Positions 8,067 to 14,957 of a DNA stretch of 21,557 bases are shown in pieces. Source of the DNA: an uncultured Solobacterium sp. (lineage in GTDB: Bacteria > Bacillota_I > Bacilli_A > Erysipelotrichales > Erysipelotrichaceae); the NCBI GenBank assembly GCA_938041275.1, contig CALISH010000115.1, positions 1-21,557 on the forward strand, written 5' to 3'. The position numbers were made by a program, and so were the translations under genes. The notes below the pieces were generated by a model. It was not told the origin of the DNA and did not search any database. It saw nothing but the letters and a program-made list of their open reading frames with translations. How positions within the stretch are numbered: position 1 is the first letter of the stretch; every line of letters starts with the position of its first letter.

Positions 8067-9481
8067 TGATTAAAGATATGGTAAATCATCCAGCAGATAG
8101 TGCTGCTCGCTGTGAAGAAGCTTACGCAAAAGCACAGGAATTACAGGAGAAACTAAATGCAGTTATCACATTTGTTGATCCAAAGGAACAACTAAGTCAA
8201 CTACCAGAAGGTGGTTTACTGCATGGTGTTCCAATCGCAATCAAAGATAACGTAAATACAAAGGGAATTCGTACAACTTCAGGTTCACGTATTCTCTCTA
8301 ACTATTTCCCAATCTATGATGCGACAATCACAAAGAAATTACGAGAAGCAGGTGCAGTATGTATTGCAAAGGCATCCATGGATGAACTGGCAATGGGTGG
8401 CACAAACTTAACATGCTTTACAGGTGCGGCACATAACCCATGGGATACACGTCGTATGACAGGTGGATCTTCTGGTGGCTCTGCAGCGCTTGTGGCAGCA
8501 GGTGTTGTACCGATGGCAATTGGTTCTGATACAGGCGACTCCGTTAGAAAACCAGCGTCTTATTGTGGTGTTGTTGGTGTAAAACCAACATATGGAAGAA
8601 TCAGCCGTTACGGTATTATTCCTTACGCATCTTCATTAGACCATGTAGGCTACTTTACAAGATCTGTTGAAGACGCATGCATTACATTAGAAGTATTAGC
8701 AGGACGTGATGATTTAGATGTTACATCTTCAAATCGTCCGGTTGAACATTACACAGAAGCGCTTAATGATAGTATCCAAGGTAAGAAGATTGCGATTCTT
8801 GGGAATGTTATCGATAGCGTATCCAATCCAGAAACAGTCAAGCTATTTAATGAACTTGTTGAAAAGCTTAAGGCAGCAGGTGCTGTGGTAGATACGTATC
8901 ACTTTGATGACAAACTCATGCGTGCAATCTTACCAACGTACTATACAATCGCTAACTGCGAAGCAGCTTCCAATCACTCAAACCTAGACGGTATTCGTTT
9001 TGGTGTTCGTGAAGATGGCGCAGATATGCAAGAAATCATGACAAACTCACGTACAAAGGGCTTTGGGCCTTTGATTCGTAGAAGATTTGTGATTGGATCC
9101 TATGGTTTATTTGAAGCTAACCAAGAGCGTATCTTCCGTAAGGCACAGAAGGTTAGACGTCTAATTGTTAATGCGATGAAGGAATGCTTTAAAGAATATG
9201 ATTGCATTCTCGCTCCAGCCAGTGGTACAATCGCACCATTCATTGATGCGATTAATAACGATGATAAATTATCAACGGATTACTTAGTAGCAGAAAACTA
9301 CATGGCAATGGCAAACTTCTCTGGTGATCCATCGATGACAGTCCCAATGGGATTTGAAGAAGGTTGTCCAATTGGTGTTAACCTAACATGCCCAGCATGG
9401 CATGAGAACACAATGTTTACAATTGCAAAAGCAATTGAAGATATCACAGGATATAGGGATTTGCAGACGGAGGTGAAATAA
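8066..9481 (+). CDS. gatA: Asp-tRNA(Asn)/Glu-tRNA(Gln) amidotransferase subunit A
   Basis: A 471-residue amidase-signature enzyme that releases ammonia from glutamine for GatB, converting Glu-tRNA(Gln) and/or Asp-tRNA(Asn) to the amidated forms. The Ser-cisSer-Lys triad can be placed as Lys60 (in IAIKDN), Ser135 (in GGSSGGS) and Ser159, with the same spacings as I recall for Staphylococcus aureus GatA (79/154/178). The segment around the nucleophile reads GSDTGDSVRKPAS, where most GatA proteins have DTGGS(I/V)RQPA. Asp158 replaces a glycine beside the nucleophile. I believe similar variants occur in Mollicutes-related lineages but cannot confirm it here. The rest of the domain is intact and the length is typical. 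The gene overlaps gatC and gatB by one base each, so the three subunits are probably made in fixed ratio. Confidence 0.96.
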   Translation: MIKDMVNHPADSAARCEEAYAKAQELQEKLNAVITFVDPKEQLSQLPEGGLLHGVPIAIKDNVNTKGIRTTSGSRILSNYFPIYDATITKKLREAGAVCIAKASMDELAMGGTNLTCFTGAAHNPWDTRRMTGGSSGGSAALVAAGVVPMAIGSDTGDSVRKPASYCGVVGVKPTYGRISRYGIIPYASSLDHVGYFTRSVEDACITLEVLAGRDDLDVTSSNRPVEHYTEALNDSIQGKKIAILGNVIDSVSNPETVKLFNELVEKLKAAGAVVDTYHFDDKLMRAILPTYYTIANCEAASNHSNLDGIRFGVREDGADMQEIMTNSRTKGFGPLIRRRFVIGSYGLFEANQERIFRKAQKVRRLIVNAMKECFKEYDCILAPASGTIAPFIDAINNDDKLSTDYLVAENYMAMANFSGDPSMTVPMGFEEGCPIGVNLTCPAWHENTMFTIAKAIEDITGYRDLQTEVK

Positions 9482-10914
9482 TGGAATACGAAGCAACCAT
9501 AGGTATTGAAATTCACTGTCAGTTAAAGACAAACACAAAGATGTTCTCTGGTGCGCCAACTTCCTTTGGCCGCAAAGCAAATACCTGTGTCAATGAGATT
9601 GACTTAGGACATCCAGGAACACTTCCATCAGTGAATGTGGAGGCAGTTAAGAAAGCCATTCAAGCATGTACTGCACTACACTTAGAAATTGATCCACTTG
9701 TAAAGTTTGATCGTAAAAACTATTACTATTCCGATTTACCAAAAGGATTCCAGATTACCCAACAATTCCATCCAATCGGAAGAAATGGATATATTGAAAT
9801 TAATACAAGCACTGGGAAGAAAAAGATACGTATCGAACGTATTCACATGGAAGAAGATACAGCTAAGCAGTTCCACCTAACAAAGTTCTCATTATTAGAC
9901 TTTAACCGCGCTGGAACTCCACTGATTGAAATTGTTTCTTGCCCAGATATGAAGACAGGAGAAGAAGCGGAAGCTTACGTTGAAACACTTCGTCAGACAC
10001 TGTTCTATATCGGTGTATCCGATTGTAAGATGGAAGAAGGATCCATGCGTTGTGACGTTAACGTCTCCATCGCACCAAAGGGTTCTGATAAGTTGGGCGT
10101 TAAGAATGAAATCAAGAACTTGAACTCAATCTCCCACGTCGGTAAAGCTGTAGAGTATGAAATTCAACGTCAGAAGGAGCTATTAGAAGCAGGTGAAGTG
10201 ATTCATCAGGAAACACGCCGTTACGACGAAAAGACAAATACTACTGTTATGATGCGTCGTAAGGAAGGTTCTGTTGATTATAAGTTCTTCCCTGAGCCAA
10301 ATATTTTCCCAATACAACTAGATCCTTCTTGGATTCAAGATATTCAAGAACATATGCCAGAGCTTCCAGAAGCGAGAAAAGAACGTTATGCAAAACAGTA
10401 TGCATTAACTGAACATGACATTCGCATTTTAATCGCTGATATGGAAATGTCTAAGTTCTTCGAAGAAGTTATGAAGTACACAACAAACGCGAAGGCTGCG
10501 TGCAACTGGCTATTAGGCGAAGTAAGCGCATGGCTCAACAAACATGAAACAAGCATTGAGAAATCTGAATTAAAACCAGAGATGCTTGCTAAGATGATTG
10601 CGTTAGTGGACGAAGGAAAAGTATCTTCTGCACAAGCAAAACAATTATGCGATGATTTGATGCTAGGAAAAGATCCAGAAGTAGCTGCTGAAGAAAAGGG
10701 CTTGAAACAAGTCTCCGATAGTTCAGCGTTAACTGCGATGGTAAATGAAGTGCTTGACGCAAACGCACAGGCAATCGAAGATTACAAGAATGGTAAGGGT
10801 CGTGCAGTAGGTTTCTTAGTTGGACAAGTCATGAAGAAATCTAAGGGACAGGCAAACCCAGGAATGGTATCTCAAATCTTAGAAGAAGAGCTCAAAAAAC
10901 GCGTTCATGATTAA
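9481..10914 (+). CDS. gatB: Asp-tRNA(Asn)/Glu-tRNA(Gln) amidotransferase subunit B
   Basis: A 477-residue GatB, the kinase/transamidase subunit that phosphorylates the tRNA-bound Asp or Glu and replaces the phosphate with ammonia. Conserved blocks seen: IGIEIHCQLKTNTKMFSGAP (7-26), HMEEDTAK (122-129), NRAGTPLIEIVSCPDM (142-157), GSMRCDVNVSI (187-197), EIKNLNS (210-216) and the RRKEGSVDYKFFPEP block (near 260-275). The C-terminal YqeY-like tRNA-binding tail (about 330-477) ends with KGRAVGFLVGQVMKKSKGQANP, typical of the family. Full length, with no break. It starts inside the gatA stop (TAATGG), with GGAGG upstream. A gatCAB operon implies indirect charging of at least one of tRNA-Gln and tRNA-Asn. 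Confidence 0.97.
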   Translation: MEYEATIGIEIHCQLKTNTKMFSGAPTSFGRKANTCVNEIDLGHPGTLPSVNVEAVKKAIQACTALHLEIDPLVKFDRKNYYYSDLPKGFQITQQFHPIGRNGYIEINTSTGKKKIRIERIHMEEDTAKQFHLTKFSLLDFNRAGTPLIEIVSCPDMKTGEEAEAYVETLRQTLFYIGVSDCKMEEGSMRCDVNVSIAPKGSDKLGVKNEIKNLNSISHVGKAVEYEIQRQKELLEAGEVIHQETRRYDEKTNTTVMMRRKEGSVDYKFFPEPNIFPIQLDPSWIQDIQEHMPELPEARKERYAKQYALTEHDIRILIADMEMSKFFEEVMKYTTNAKAACNWLLGEVSAWLNKHETSIEKSELKPEMLAKMIALVDEGKVSSAQAKQLCDDLMLGKDPEVAAEEKGLKQVSDSSALTAMVNEVLDANAQAIEDYKNGKGRAVGFLVGQVMKKSKGQANPGMVSQILEEELKKRVHD

Positions 10915-10962
10915 GACTGGCGTATTTCTCAGAAAAAGAATACAATAAGTATGGAGAGTAAT

Positions 10963-11646
10963 ATGACACAGAAAAATAAAAAAACCGGATTAAAACTTGT
11001 GCATATTGTATTTACGGTATGCTTGATATTGATTCTTGCGCCAGCGATTTACTTTGGATGGATGCTCGCATCGACATATATGGATTCCCATTCACCAGTA
11101 TTGGGTAGCCGTTATGAAAATGATTTAAACCCAGCAATCACCAAAGATCAACTCAAACAAGTTGATGAAGCAGTTGGTAAACTTGATGGTGTAACAGGTC
11201 ACAGTGTACATCTAGCAACTGGTACATTACGTGTATACGTCGATGTAGCAGAAGATTCAACTGCAGAAGTGGTTCAAGATGTGACAGGACGTGCTTATGA
11301 AGCAGTAGTCGCAATCTTAGATCCAAATGTATACTTCTCACAAGGCAATGATATGAAGATGTATGACTTAGAGATTCATACTTCTAATATGAAAGATGGA
11401 CGTGATAAAGATAACTTTATTTATGGTATCTTTACAAAGACATCCGCAATGAGTACACCACAGTATCAATTGGTAAGTAGTCCGAAGAATGCGGAAGTTG
11501 CCCAAAGCTTAAGAGATGCGGTAACAGCTAGAAAAGCGGCAGAAGCTGCTGCAGCTGCTGAAGCACAGGCTCAGAAAGAACAGCCAAGCACAGAGAATAC
11601 TGGAAATACAGAATCAACACAACAAACACAGCAGACGCAACAATAA
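10963..11646 (+). CDS. Single-pass membrane protein of unknown function with Q/T-rich tail
   Basis: I do not recognise this 227-residue protein. A short basic N terminus is followed by one membrane segment (about 11-36) with no lipobox or obvious cleavage site, so it is probably a type II anchored protein with an extracellular domain. The middle (about 55-160) contains a folded-looking stretch (LDGVTGHSVHLATGTLRVYV...DPNVYFSQG). The C terminus is an alanine-rich helix (about 180-196) followed by a Q/T/N-rich, probably disordered tail. I place the start at 10963, not 10951, because GGAG (10953-10956) covers the earlier ATG and is correctly spaced for the later one. It follows gatB by 48 bases and is closed by a good terminator, so it may be part of the gatCAB transcript. 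Function unknown. Confidence 0.8.
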   Translation: MTQKNKKTGLKLVHIVFTVCLILILAPAIYFGWMLASTYMDSHSPVLGSRYENDLNPAITKDQLKQVDEAVGKLDGVTGHSVHLATGTLRVYVDVAEDSTAEVVQDVTGRAYEAVVAILDPNVYFSQGNDMKMYDLEIHTSNMKDGRDKDNFIYGIFTKTSAMSTPQYQLVSSPKNAEVAQSLRDAVTARKAAEAAAAAEAQAQKEQPSTENTGNTESTQQTQQTQQ

Positions 11647-11669
11647 GGGATACAACATATCCCTTTTTT
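11645..11669 (+). terminator. Rho-independent terminator after the membrane protein gene
   Basis: AAGGGATA (11645-11652) pairs with TATCCCTT (11658-11665) around a CAACA loop, and a run of six T (11664-11669) follows. The stop codon lies at its left foot. The rlmD-type gene begins 12 bases later, so that gene needs its own promoter or read-through. Confidence 0.8.
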
Positions 11670-11681
11670 AGAATGTAAAAG

Positions 11682-13010
11682 ATGATGGAAAAAAACGAGA
11701 GATATATCGCAACAGCGACAGGTTATTCAGAAGATGGTGCAGGCGTTACCCGTATTAACGGTATCGTCATTTTCGTGCCGGGTCTTCTAAATGGAGAAGA
11801 AGCAGAAATTGGTATTACGAAAATGAAGAAGAATTATGGTTACGGTCGTATTATTAAAATTCTAAAACCATCGATTCATCGTGTTAATCCAATTTGTTCT
11901 GTATATAAACAATGCGGTGGTTGCCAACTTCAACATATGGACAGTAACGAACAAAACATATTCAAAGAAAACAAAGTAAAAGACTGTTTCCATAAGATAG
12001 CAGGCATGGATGTGGAAGTACAACCAATTATTAAGGTAGAACCATATTGGAACTATCGTAATAAGGTACAGATACCAGTACAATGCAATGATAACAATGT
12101 AGAAATGGGTTTCTATGCACCTCATTCCAACCGTATTGTGCAATATGATGTGTGTCATGTACAAACAGACTTATCCAATGAACTTACAAATTACTTCTGT
12201 AAACAATTTGACATGCTTGCATGTGGAAAAGATATGCGACATGTATTAATCAAGCATGCACATAACACAGGCGAAGTGATGGTAGCACTTGTGGTAAGAA
12301 ACTATCCATTCCACAACAGCGATACATTAATCAAAGATGTCCTAGCAAACTACCCACAAATTAAGAGCTTTGTCGCTATCGTGAATAAACGAGAAGATAA
12401 TGTCATCCTGGATGGTAAAGAAATCCTACTAGCAGGAAGACATTACATCGAAGAAGAACTACTTGGTTGTACGTTTAGAATCAGTGCAAGATCGTTCTAT
12501 CAGATTAACCCATATGCAACACGAGAACTTTATTCTAAAGCAATCGAACTTGCAGGATTAACAGGCAATGAAACACTCATTGACCTGTATTGTGGTACCG
12601 GTACGATGGGTATCATCGCCGCAAAACAAGCCAAGCAAGTATATGGCATTGAGATTGTCAAAGACGCAGTCCGCGATGCGAATACCAATGCGGAAAATAA
12701 CAATGTTACTAACATTAAGTTTATTAACGCAGATGCCTCCGAAGGAGCAAAACAAATCATCAATGCAAAGATACAAGCAGACGCAATGATTATCGATCCA
12801 CCACGTAAGGGCTGCTCAAAAGATACGATAGACGCTATCGTAACCATCGCACCAAAGCGACTAGTCTATGTATCCTGTGATCCAGCAACACTCGCACGTG
12901 ATGTAAAGATACTCAGTTACAATGGCTACAAACTCGAACTAATACAACCAGTGGACCTATTTCCACAAACTGTGCATGTTGAAACAGTGTGTTTGATGTC
13001 AAGGAAGTAA
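11682..13010 (+). CDS. 23S rRNA (uracil-C5)-methyltransferase, RumA/RlmCD family
   Basis: A 442-residue SAM-dependent enzyme that makes 5-methyluridine in 23S rRNA. The E. coli member (RlmD) modifies U1939, and B. subtilis YefA (RlmCD) modifies U747 and U1939. Domains: N-terminal TRAM domain (about 5-62); 4Fe-4S cysteines Cys72, Cys78, Cys81 and Cys158; SAM-binding loop DLYCGTGTMG (301-310); DPPRKGC (372-378); and nucleophile Cys399 in YVSCDPATLARD. The protein ends with FPQTVHVETVCLMSRK, the usual C terminus, so it is complete. Two ATG codons in tandem (11682, 11685) could serve as start, and neither has a good Shine-Dalgarno sequence. The accessory region starts directly after it. rumA-type genes are known insertion sites for some streptococcal mobile elements such as Phi-m46.1, so the position may be meaningful. 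Whether it methylates one or two sites cannot be told. Confidence 0.93.
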   Translation: MMEKNERYIATATGYSEDGAGVTRINGIVIFVPGLLNGEEAEIGITKMKKNYGYGRIIKILKPSIHRVNPICSVYKQCGGCQLQHMDSNEQNIFKENKVKDCFHKIAGMDVEVQPIIKVEPYWNYRNKVQIPVQCNDNNVEMGFYAPHSNRIVQYDVCHVQTDLSNELTNYFCKQFDMLACGKDMRHVLIKHAHNTGEVMVALVVRNYPFHNSDTLIKDVLANYPQIKSFVAIVNKREDNVILDGKEILLAGRHYIEEELLGCTFRISARSFYQINPYATRELYSKAIELAGLTGNETLIDLYCGTGTMGIIAAKQAKQVYGIEIVKDAVRDANTNAENNNVTNIKFINADASEGAKQIINAKIQADAMIIDPPRKGCSKDTIDAIVTIAPKRLVYVSCDPATLARDVKILSYNGYKLELIQPVDLFPQTVHVETVCLMSRK

Positions 13011-13106
13011 GAAGAAAAGGTTTGTAAAAGGCTTGATAACAAAGGGCTTAGAGAAAAATGCAGAGGTTTGGACAGTTTACTTACATTGTGTTTTTAGTGT
13101 GTTTGA
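12986..13106 (+). repeat. 11-bp direct repeat, end of the rumA-type gene and downstream
   Basis: AGTGTGTTTGA occurs at 12986-12996, inside the last codons of the methyltransferase gene, and again at 13096-13106. A weaker third version (AGTGTATGGAG) starts at 13201. The copies are 110 and 105 bases apart. They could be attachment-site cores or scars left by elements inserting at the gene end, but 11 bases is short enough to arise by chance. Confidence 0.35.
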
Positions 13107-13216
13107 CAATGGTTCTGACCACTGGAAATAGATGGTTGTGGCTGTAGAACTGTTTTTTGTTCCTGTCGAGACTATAGGACAACTGTCAAAGAGGCTTTTT
13201 AGTGTATGGAGACAAT
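13091..13216 (+). repeat. Duplicated motif TTTTTAGTGT-N4/5-GACAAT
   Basis: TTTTTAGTGT followed by GACAAT occurs at 13091-13110 (4-base gap) and at 13196-13216 (5-base gap). The second copy runs into the perfect palindrome of the downstream promoter, and the first has only a degraded version. This suggests a duplicated regulatory or attachment segment in the 253-base gap between the methyltransferase and the zinc-ribbon gene. No ORF of note lies in that gap. Confidence 0.45.
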
Positions 13217-13235
13217 AGAACTATTGTCATAAAAT
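13207..13235 (+). promoter_or_regulatory. Promoter with palindromic operator, zinc-ribbon gene
   Basis: A -35-like TGGAGA (13207-13212, four of six matches) and TAAAAT (13230-13235) are 17 bases apart. The spacer is almost filled by the palindrome GACAATAG-AA-CTATTGTC (13211-13228). A repressor sitting there would block the promoter. The ATG at 13264 follows GGGAGG. Confidence 0.5.
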
Positions 13236-13263
13236 ATGTTTTTATAAACTGGGAGGCAAGGAT

Positions 13264-14016
13264 ATGGCTAAATATGCATATAGAGATAAAGATAGAAAAA
13301 ATATAATTTATTCTGATGAAGCTATTGAATTAGATAGGAACACTGCATTTTTTTGCCCTAATCATATGTGTAACACAAAATTATATATTTGCGCAGTTGA
13401 TGGGAGTAAAAGTGCTTATTTCAGAGCGACAAAACCAAATTTTAAGCATATTAAGAATTGTCCGTTTGGCAATAGTAGTACAGAGTTTGATTCGAACAAC
13501 TATGATGAATCCCAATTTGTTTATGAAGATGCTATAAATAATCTTTTATGCAACACCAAACCATCATCACAAAAAAGAAATCCTTCTGCACATGGGACCG
13601 GAGAACCTGGTGCTCATCCGCCAAGAACATTAAGACAAATATATTCCATGTGTAAAAGTTTCTCTGTTGGAAATACATATGCAGGTAAAGAAATAGGTTC
13701 AATGATATTAGATGACAGGAGCGAATACAGATATCCTAAAGGATGTTTTGGATATAAGATAATTGAAGCGACTGTAGACGGGAGATTGTATAACGATGAG
13801 AAGAAGGAAGTTTATTTAGTATCACCTATTAACAGTAAAAAATACACATTTATATTATCGTTTTCAGATGAAGATAATTATAAAAAGATTCGCTCTGAAA
13901 TATATAATAATAGAGATAAGATTATAGTTATTGCTGGGAAATGGGAATCATCAGGTGAATATAATAAATTTACTTCAAAAGTGTATGGAACAAAACAAGT
14001 GGCTATTGTTAAATAA
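13264..14016 (+). CDS. Zinc-ribbon protein of unknown function, CoiA-like N terminus
   Basis: I do not recognise this 250-residue protein as a named family. Residues 25-70 form a probable zinc site: Cys31 and Cys36 (CPNHMC), then His62 and Cys66 (HIKNC), preceded by DRNTAFF and containing SAYFRA. That layout resembles the N-terminal zinc domain of CoiA-type proteins and related nuclease-associated domains. A low-complexity linker rich in Ser, Pro and Gly (about 98-122) leads to a beta-rich C-terminal domain (about 125-250), with IIVIAGKWES and a final SKVYGTKQVAIV that could be an OB-type nucleic-acid-binding fold. No membrane segment or catalytic motif is evident. The start is set by GGGAGG seven bases upstream. 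It is monocistronic, AT-rich and lies at the left edge of the accessory block. A role in DNA binding, defence or element maintenance is a guess. Confidence 0.75.
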   Translation: MAKYAYRDKDRKNIIYSDEAIELDRNTAFFCPNHMCNTKLYICAVDGSKSAYFRATKPNFKHIKNCPFGNSSTEFDSNNYDESQFVYEDAINNLLCNTKPSSQKRNPSAHGTGEPGAHPPRTLRQIYSMCKSFSVGNTYAGKEIGSMILDDRSEYRYPKGCFGYKIIEATVDGRLYNDEKKEVYLVSPINSKKYTFILSFSDEDNYKKIRSEIYNNRDKIIVIAGKWESSGEYNKFTSKVYGTKQVAIVK

Positions 14017-14125
14017 TAATATTAATTGTAGAAGTGTTGATAAATAGTCTGGTTAAAAATAATTTTATTGAATAAGTATAAGTGCCATACCCCTTATAAA
14101 CTAATGGATTGGCTATATAATATCG

Positions 14126-14206
14126 ATAGCGTTGATGGTGAAAAATATCTTAAAATCATAAGGCTGAGAAGGTTGATTTTACTATCATCGCTATTATTTT
14201 TTTATT
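14126..14206 (+). terminator. Long-stem terminator-like RNA structure
   Basis: Left arm 14126-14143 (ATAGCGTTGATGGTGAAA) pairs with right arm 14177-14194 (TTTACTATCATCGCTAT with one more T before it). Of 18 positions, 15 are Watson-Crick, two are G-U wobbles and one is a T-T mismatch. A T-rich tail with seven T in a row (14197-14203) follows. The wobbles work only in RNA copied from the plus strand. The 33-base loop is unusually long and may contain CTTA/TAAG. It probably ends the zinc-ribbon transcript. Confidence 0.55.
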
Positions 14207-14208
14207 GT

Positions 14209-14253
14209 CCATATATTTTCTATGGCAGATAAGTGTCTATATATTTTCTATAG
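14209..14253 (+). repeat. Tandem hairpin repeats with compensatory arms
   Basis: Two copies 28 bases apart share the loop TATTTTC and flanking GGCAG. The first has arms CCATA/TATGG (14209-14225), the second CTATA/TATAG (14237-14253). The C-to-T and G-to-A changes preserve pairing. They sit just upstream of the tetR -35 box and could be operator sites or small RNA structures. Confidence 0.55.
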
Positions 14254-14258
14254 GCAGC

Positions 14259-14301
14259 TTGACAAATATTGAATTAAAATTTATTATTAAATTTAAATTC
14301 A
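14259..14301 (+). promoter_or_regulatory. tetR promoter with overlapping operator dyad
   Basis: Consensus -35 TTGACA (14259-14264) and TATTAT (14282-14287) are 17 bases apart. A dyad with 13-base arms and one mismatch, TGAATTAAAATTT (14270-14282) against AAATTTAAATTCA (14289-14301), covers the -10 region. The half-site TGAATTAAAATT recurs upstream of the transport operon, which points to TetR autoregulation. Confidence 0.75.
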
Positions 14302-14326
14302 GTATTGGGATAGAAAGAGGTGTGCT

Positions 14327-14899
14327 ATGGCACAAGTATTAAAAGAAGAAGTTAGAAATAGAATACTCGAAGCAGCAGAAAAAGTATTTTATAAAAAGGA
14401 TTATAGAGGTGCCAAATTAACAGAAATTGCAAAAGAAGCAGATATTCCTGTGGCACTCATTTATACCTATTTCAAAAATAAGGAAGTTTTGTTTGATGCA
14501 GTAGTAAGTTCTGTTTATATAAACTTCGAGTCAGCTTTTGATGAGGAGGAGTCTTTGGAAAAAGGTTCTGCTTCTGAAAGGTTTGATGAAGTTGGAGAAA
14601 ACTATATTCATGAACTATTAAAAGAGCGTAAGAAGTTAATTATTTTAATGGATAAAAGCTCAGGTACAAAGCATACAGAAGCAAAACAAAAACTCATATC
14701 GCAAATGCAGGTTCATATTGAAGTAAGTTTAAAAAGACAATCAAAACAGGAATATGATCCAATGCTTGCCCATATTTTAGCCAGTAACTTTACAGAGGGG
14801 CTTCTTGAAATAGCAAGGCACTATCAAAGTGAAAAGTGGGCAAAAGACATGTTAAAACTTATTGCAAGGTGTTATTACAAGGGAGTGGAATCCCTATAA
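14327..14899 (+). CDS. TetR/AcrR family transcriptional regulator
   Basis: A 190-residue repressor. The N-terminal DNA-binding domain (about 8-55) is typical, with the helix-turn-helix LTEIAKEADIPVALIYTYFKNKEVLF (about 26-51). The C-terminal ligand domain (about 60-190) is all-helical and variable, so the inducer cannot be read from it. AGAGG upstream of the ATG supports the start. The gene lies directly before the ABC/ECF transport genes in the same direction, and a matching half-site precedes both tetR and that operon, so it most likely senses the transported compound or the stress it relieves and represses both units. A 9-bp stem-loop separates it from the operon. No missing residues or frameshifts seen. 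Confidence 0.92.
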   Translation: MAQVLKEEVRNRILEAAEKVFYKKDYRGAKLTEIAKEADIPVALIYTYFKNKEVLFDAVVSSVYINFESAFDEEESLEKGSASERFDEVGENYIHELLKERKKLIILMDKSSGTKHTEAKQKLISQMQVHIEVSLKRQSKQEYDPMLAHILASNFTEGLLEIARHYQSEKWAKDMLKLIARCYYKGVESL

Positions 14900-14914
14900 T
14901 TAGCACTAAAAAAT

Positions 14915-14939
14915 AGACTTTGCGTAATCAGCAAAGTCT
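14915..14939. terminator. Stem-loop between tetR and the transport operon
   Basis: AGACTTTGC (14915-14923) and GCAAAGTCT (14931-14939) form a perfect 9-bp stem with a 7-base loop. On the plus strand the T tail is weak, so it may only attenuate read-through from tetR. On the minus strand it is followed by six T and would be a good terminator. Confidence 0.5.
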
Positions 14940-14957
14940 TACTTCAAACCTTAATAC

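Larger units (their letters stand above)
14017..14326 (+). other. 310-base structured non-coding gap
   Basis: Between the zinc-ribbon gene and tetR there is no convincing gene. The stretch holds, in order, an AT-rich part with a possible gene remnant (open frame 14044-14232), a long wobble-paired stem ending in a T tract (14126-14206), two related small hairpins in tandem (14209-14253), and the tetR promoter with its dyad (14259-14301). The remnant and the hairpins overlap, so at most one of these readings is functional there. Confidence 0.6.

Noticed and set aside
10917..10950. Promoter for the unknown membrane protein gene (TACAAT near 10941)
   Set aside because: No acceptable -35 lies 16-18 bases upstream, so co-transcription from gatB is at least as likely.
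13011..13263. tRNA gene or integrase remnant at the presumed insertion junction
   Set aside because: No cloverleaf arms and no translated integrase-like stretch could be found in either orientation.
14209..14253. Two 28-base-period repeats as a CRISPR fragment
   Set aside because: Only two units, with practically no spacer between them and no cas genes nearby. The compensatory arm changes fit binding sites or small RNA hairpins better.
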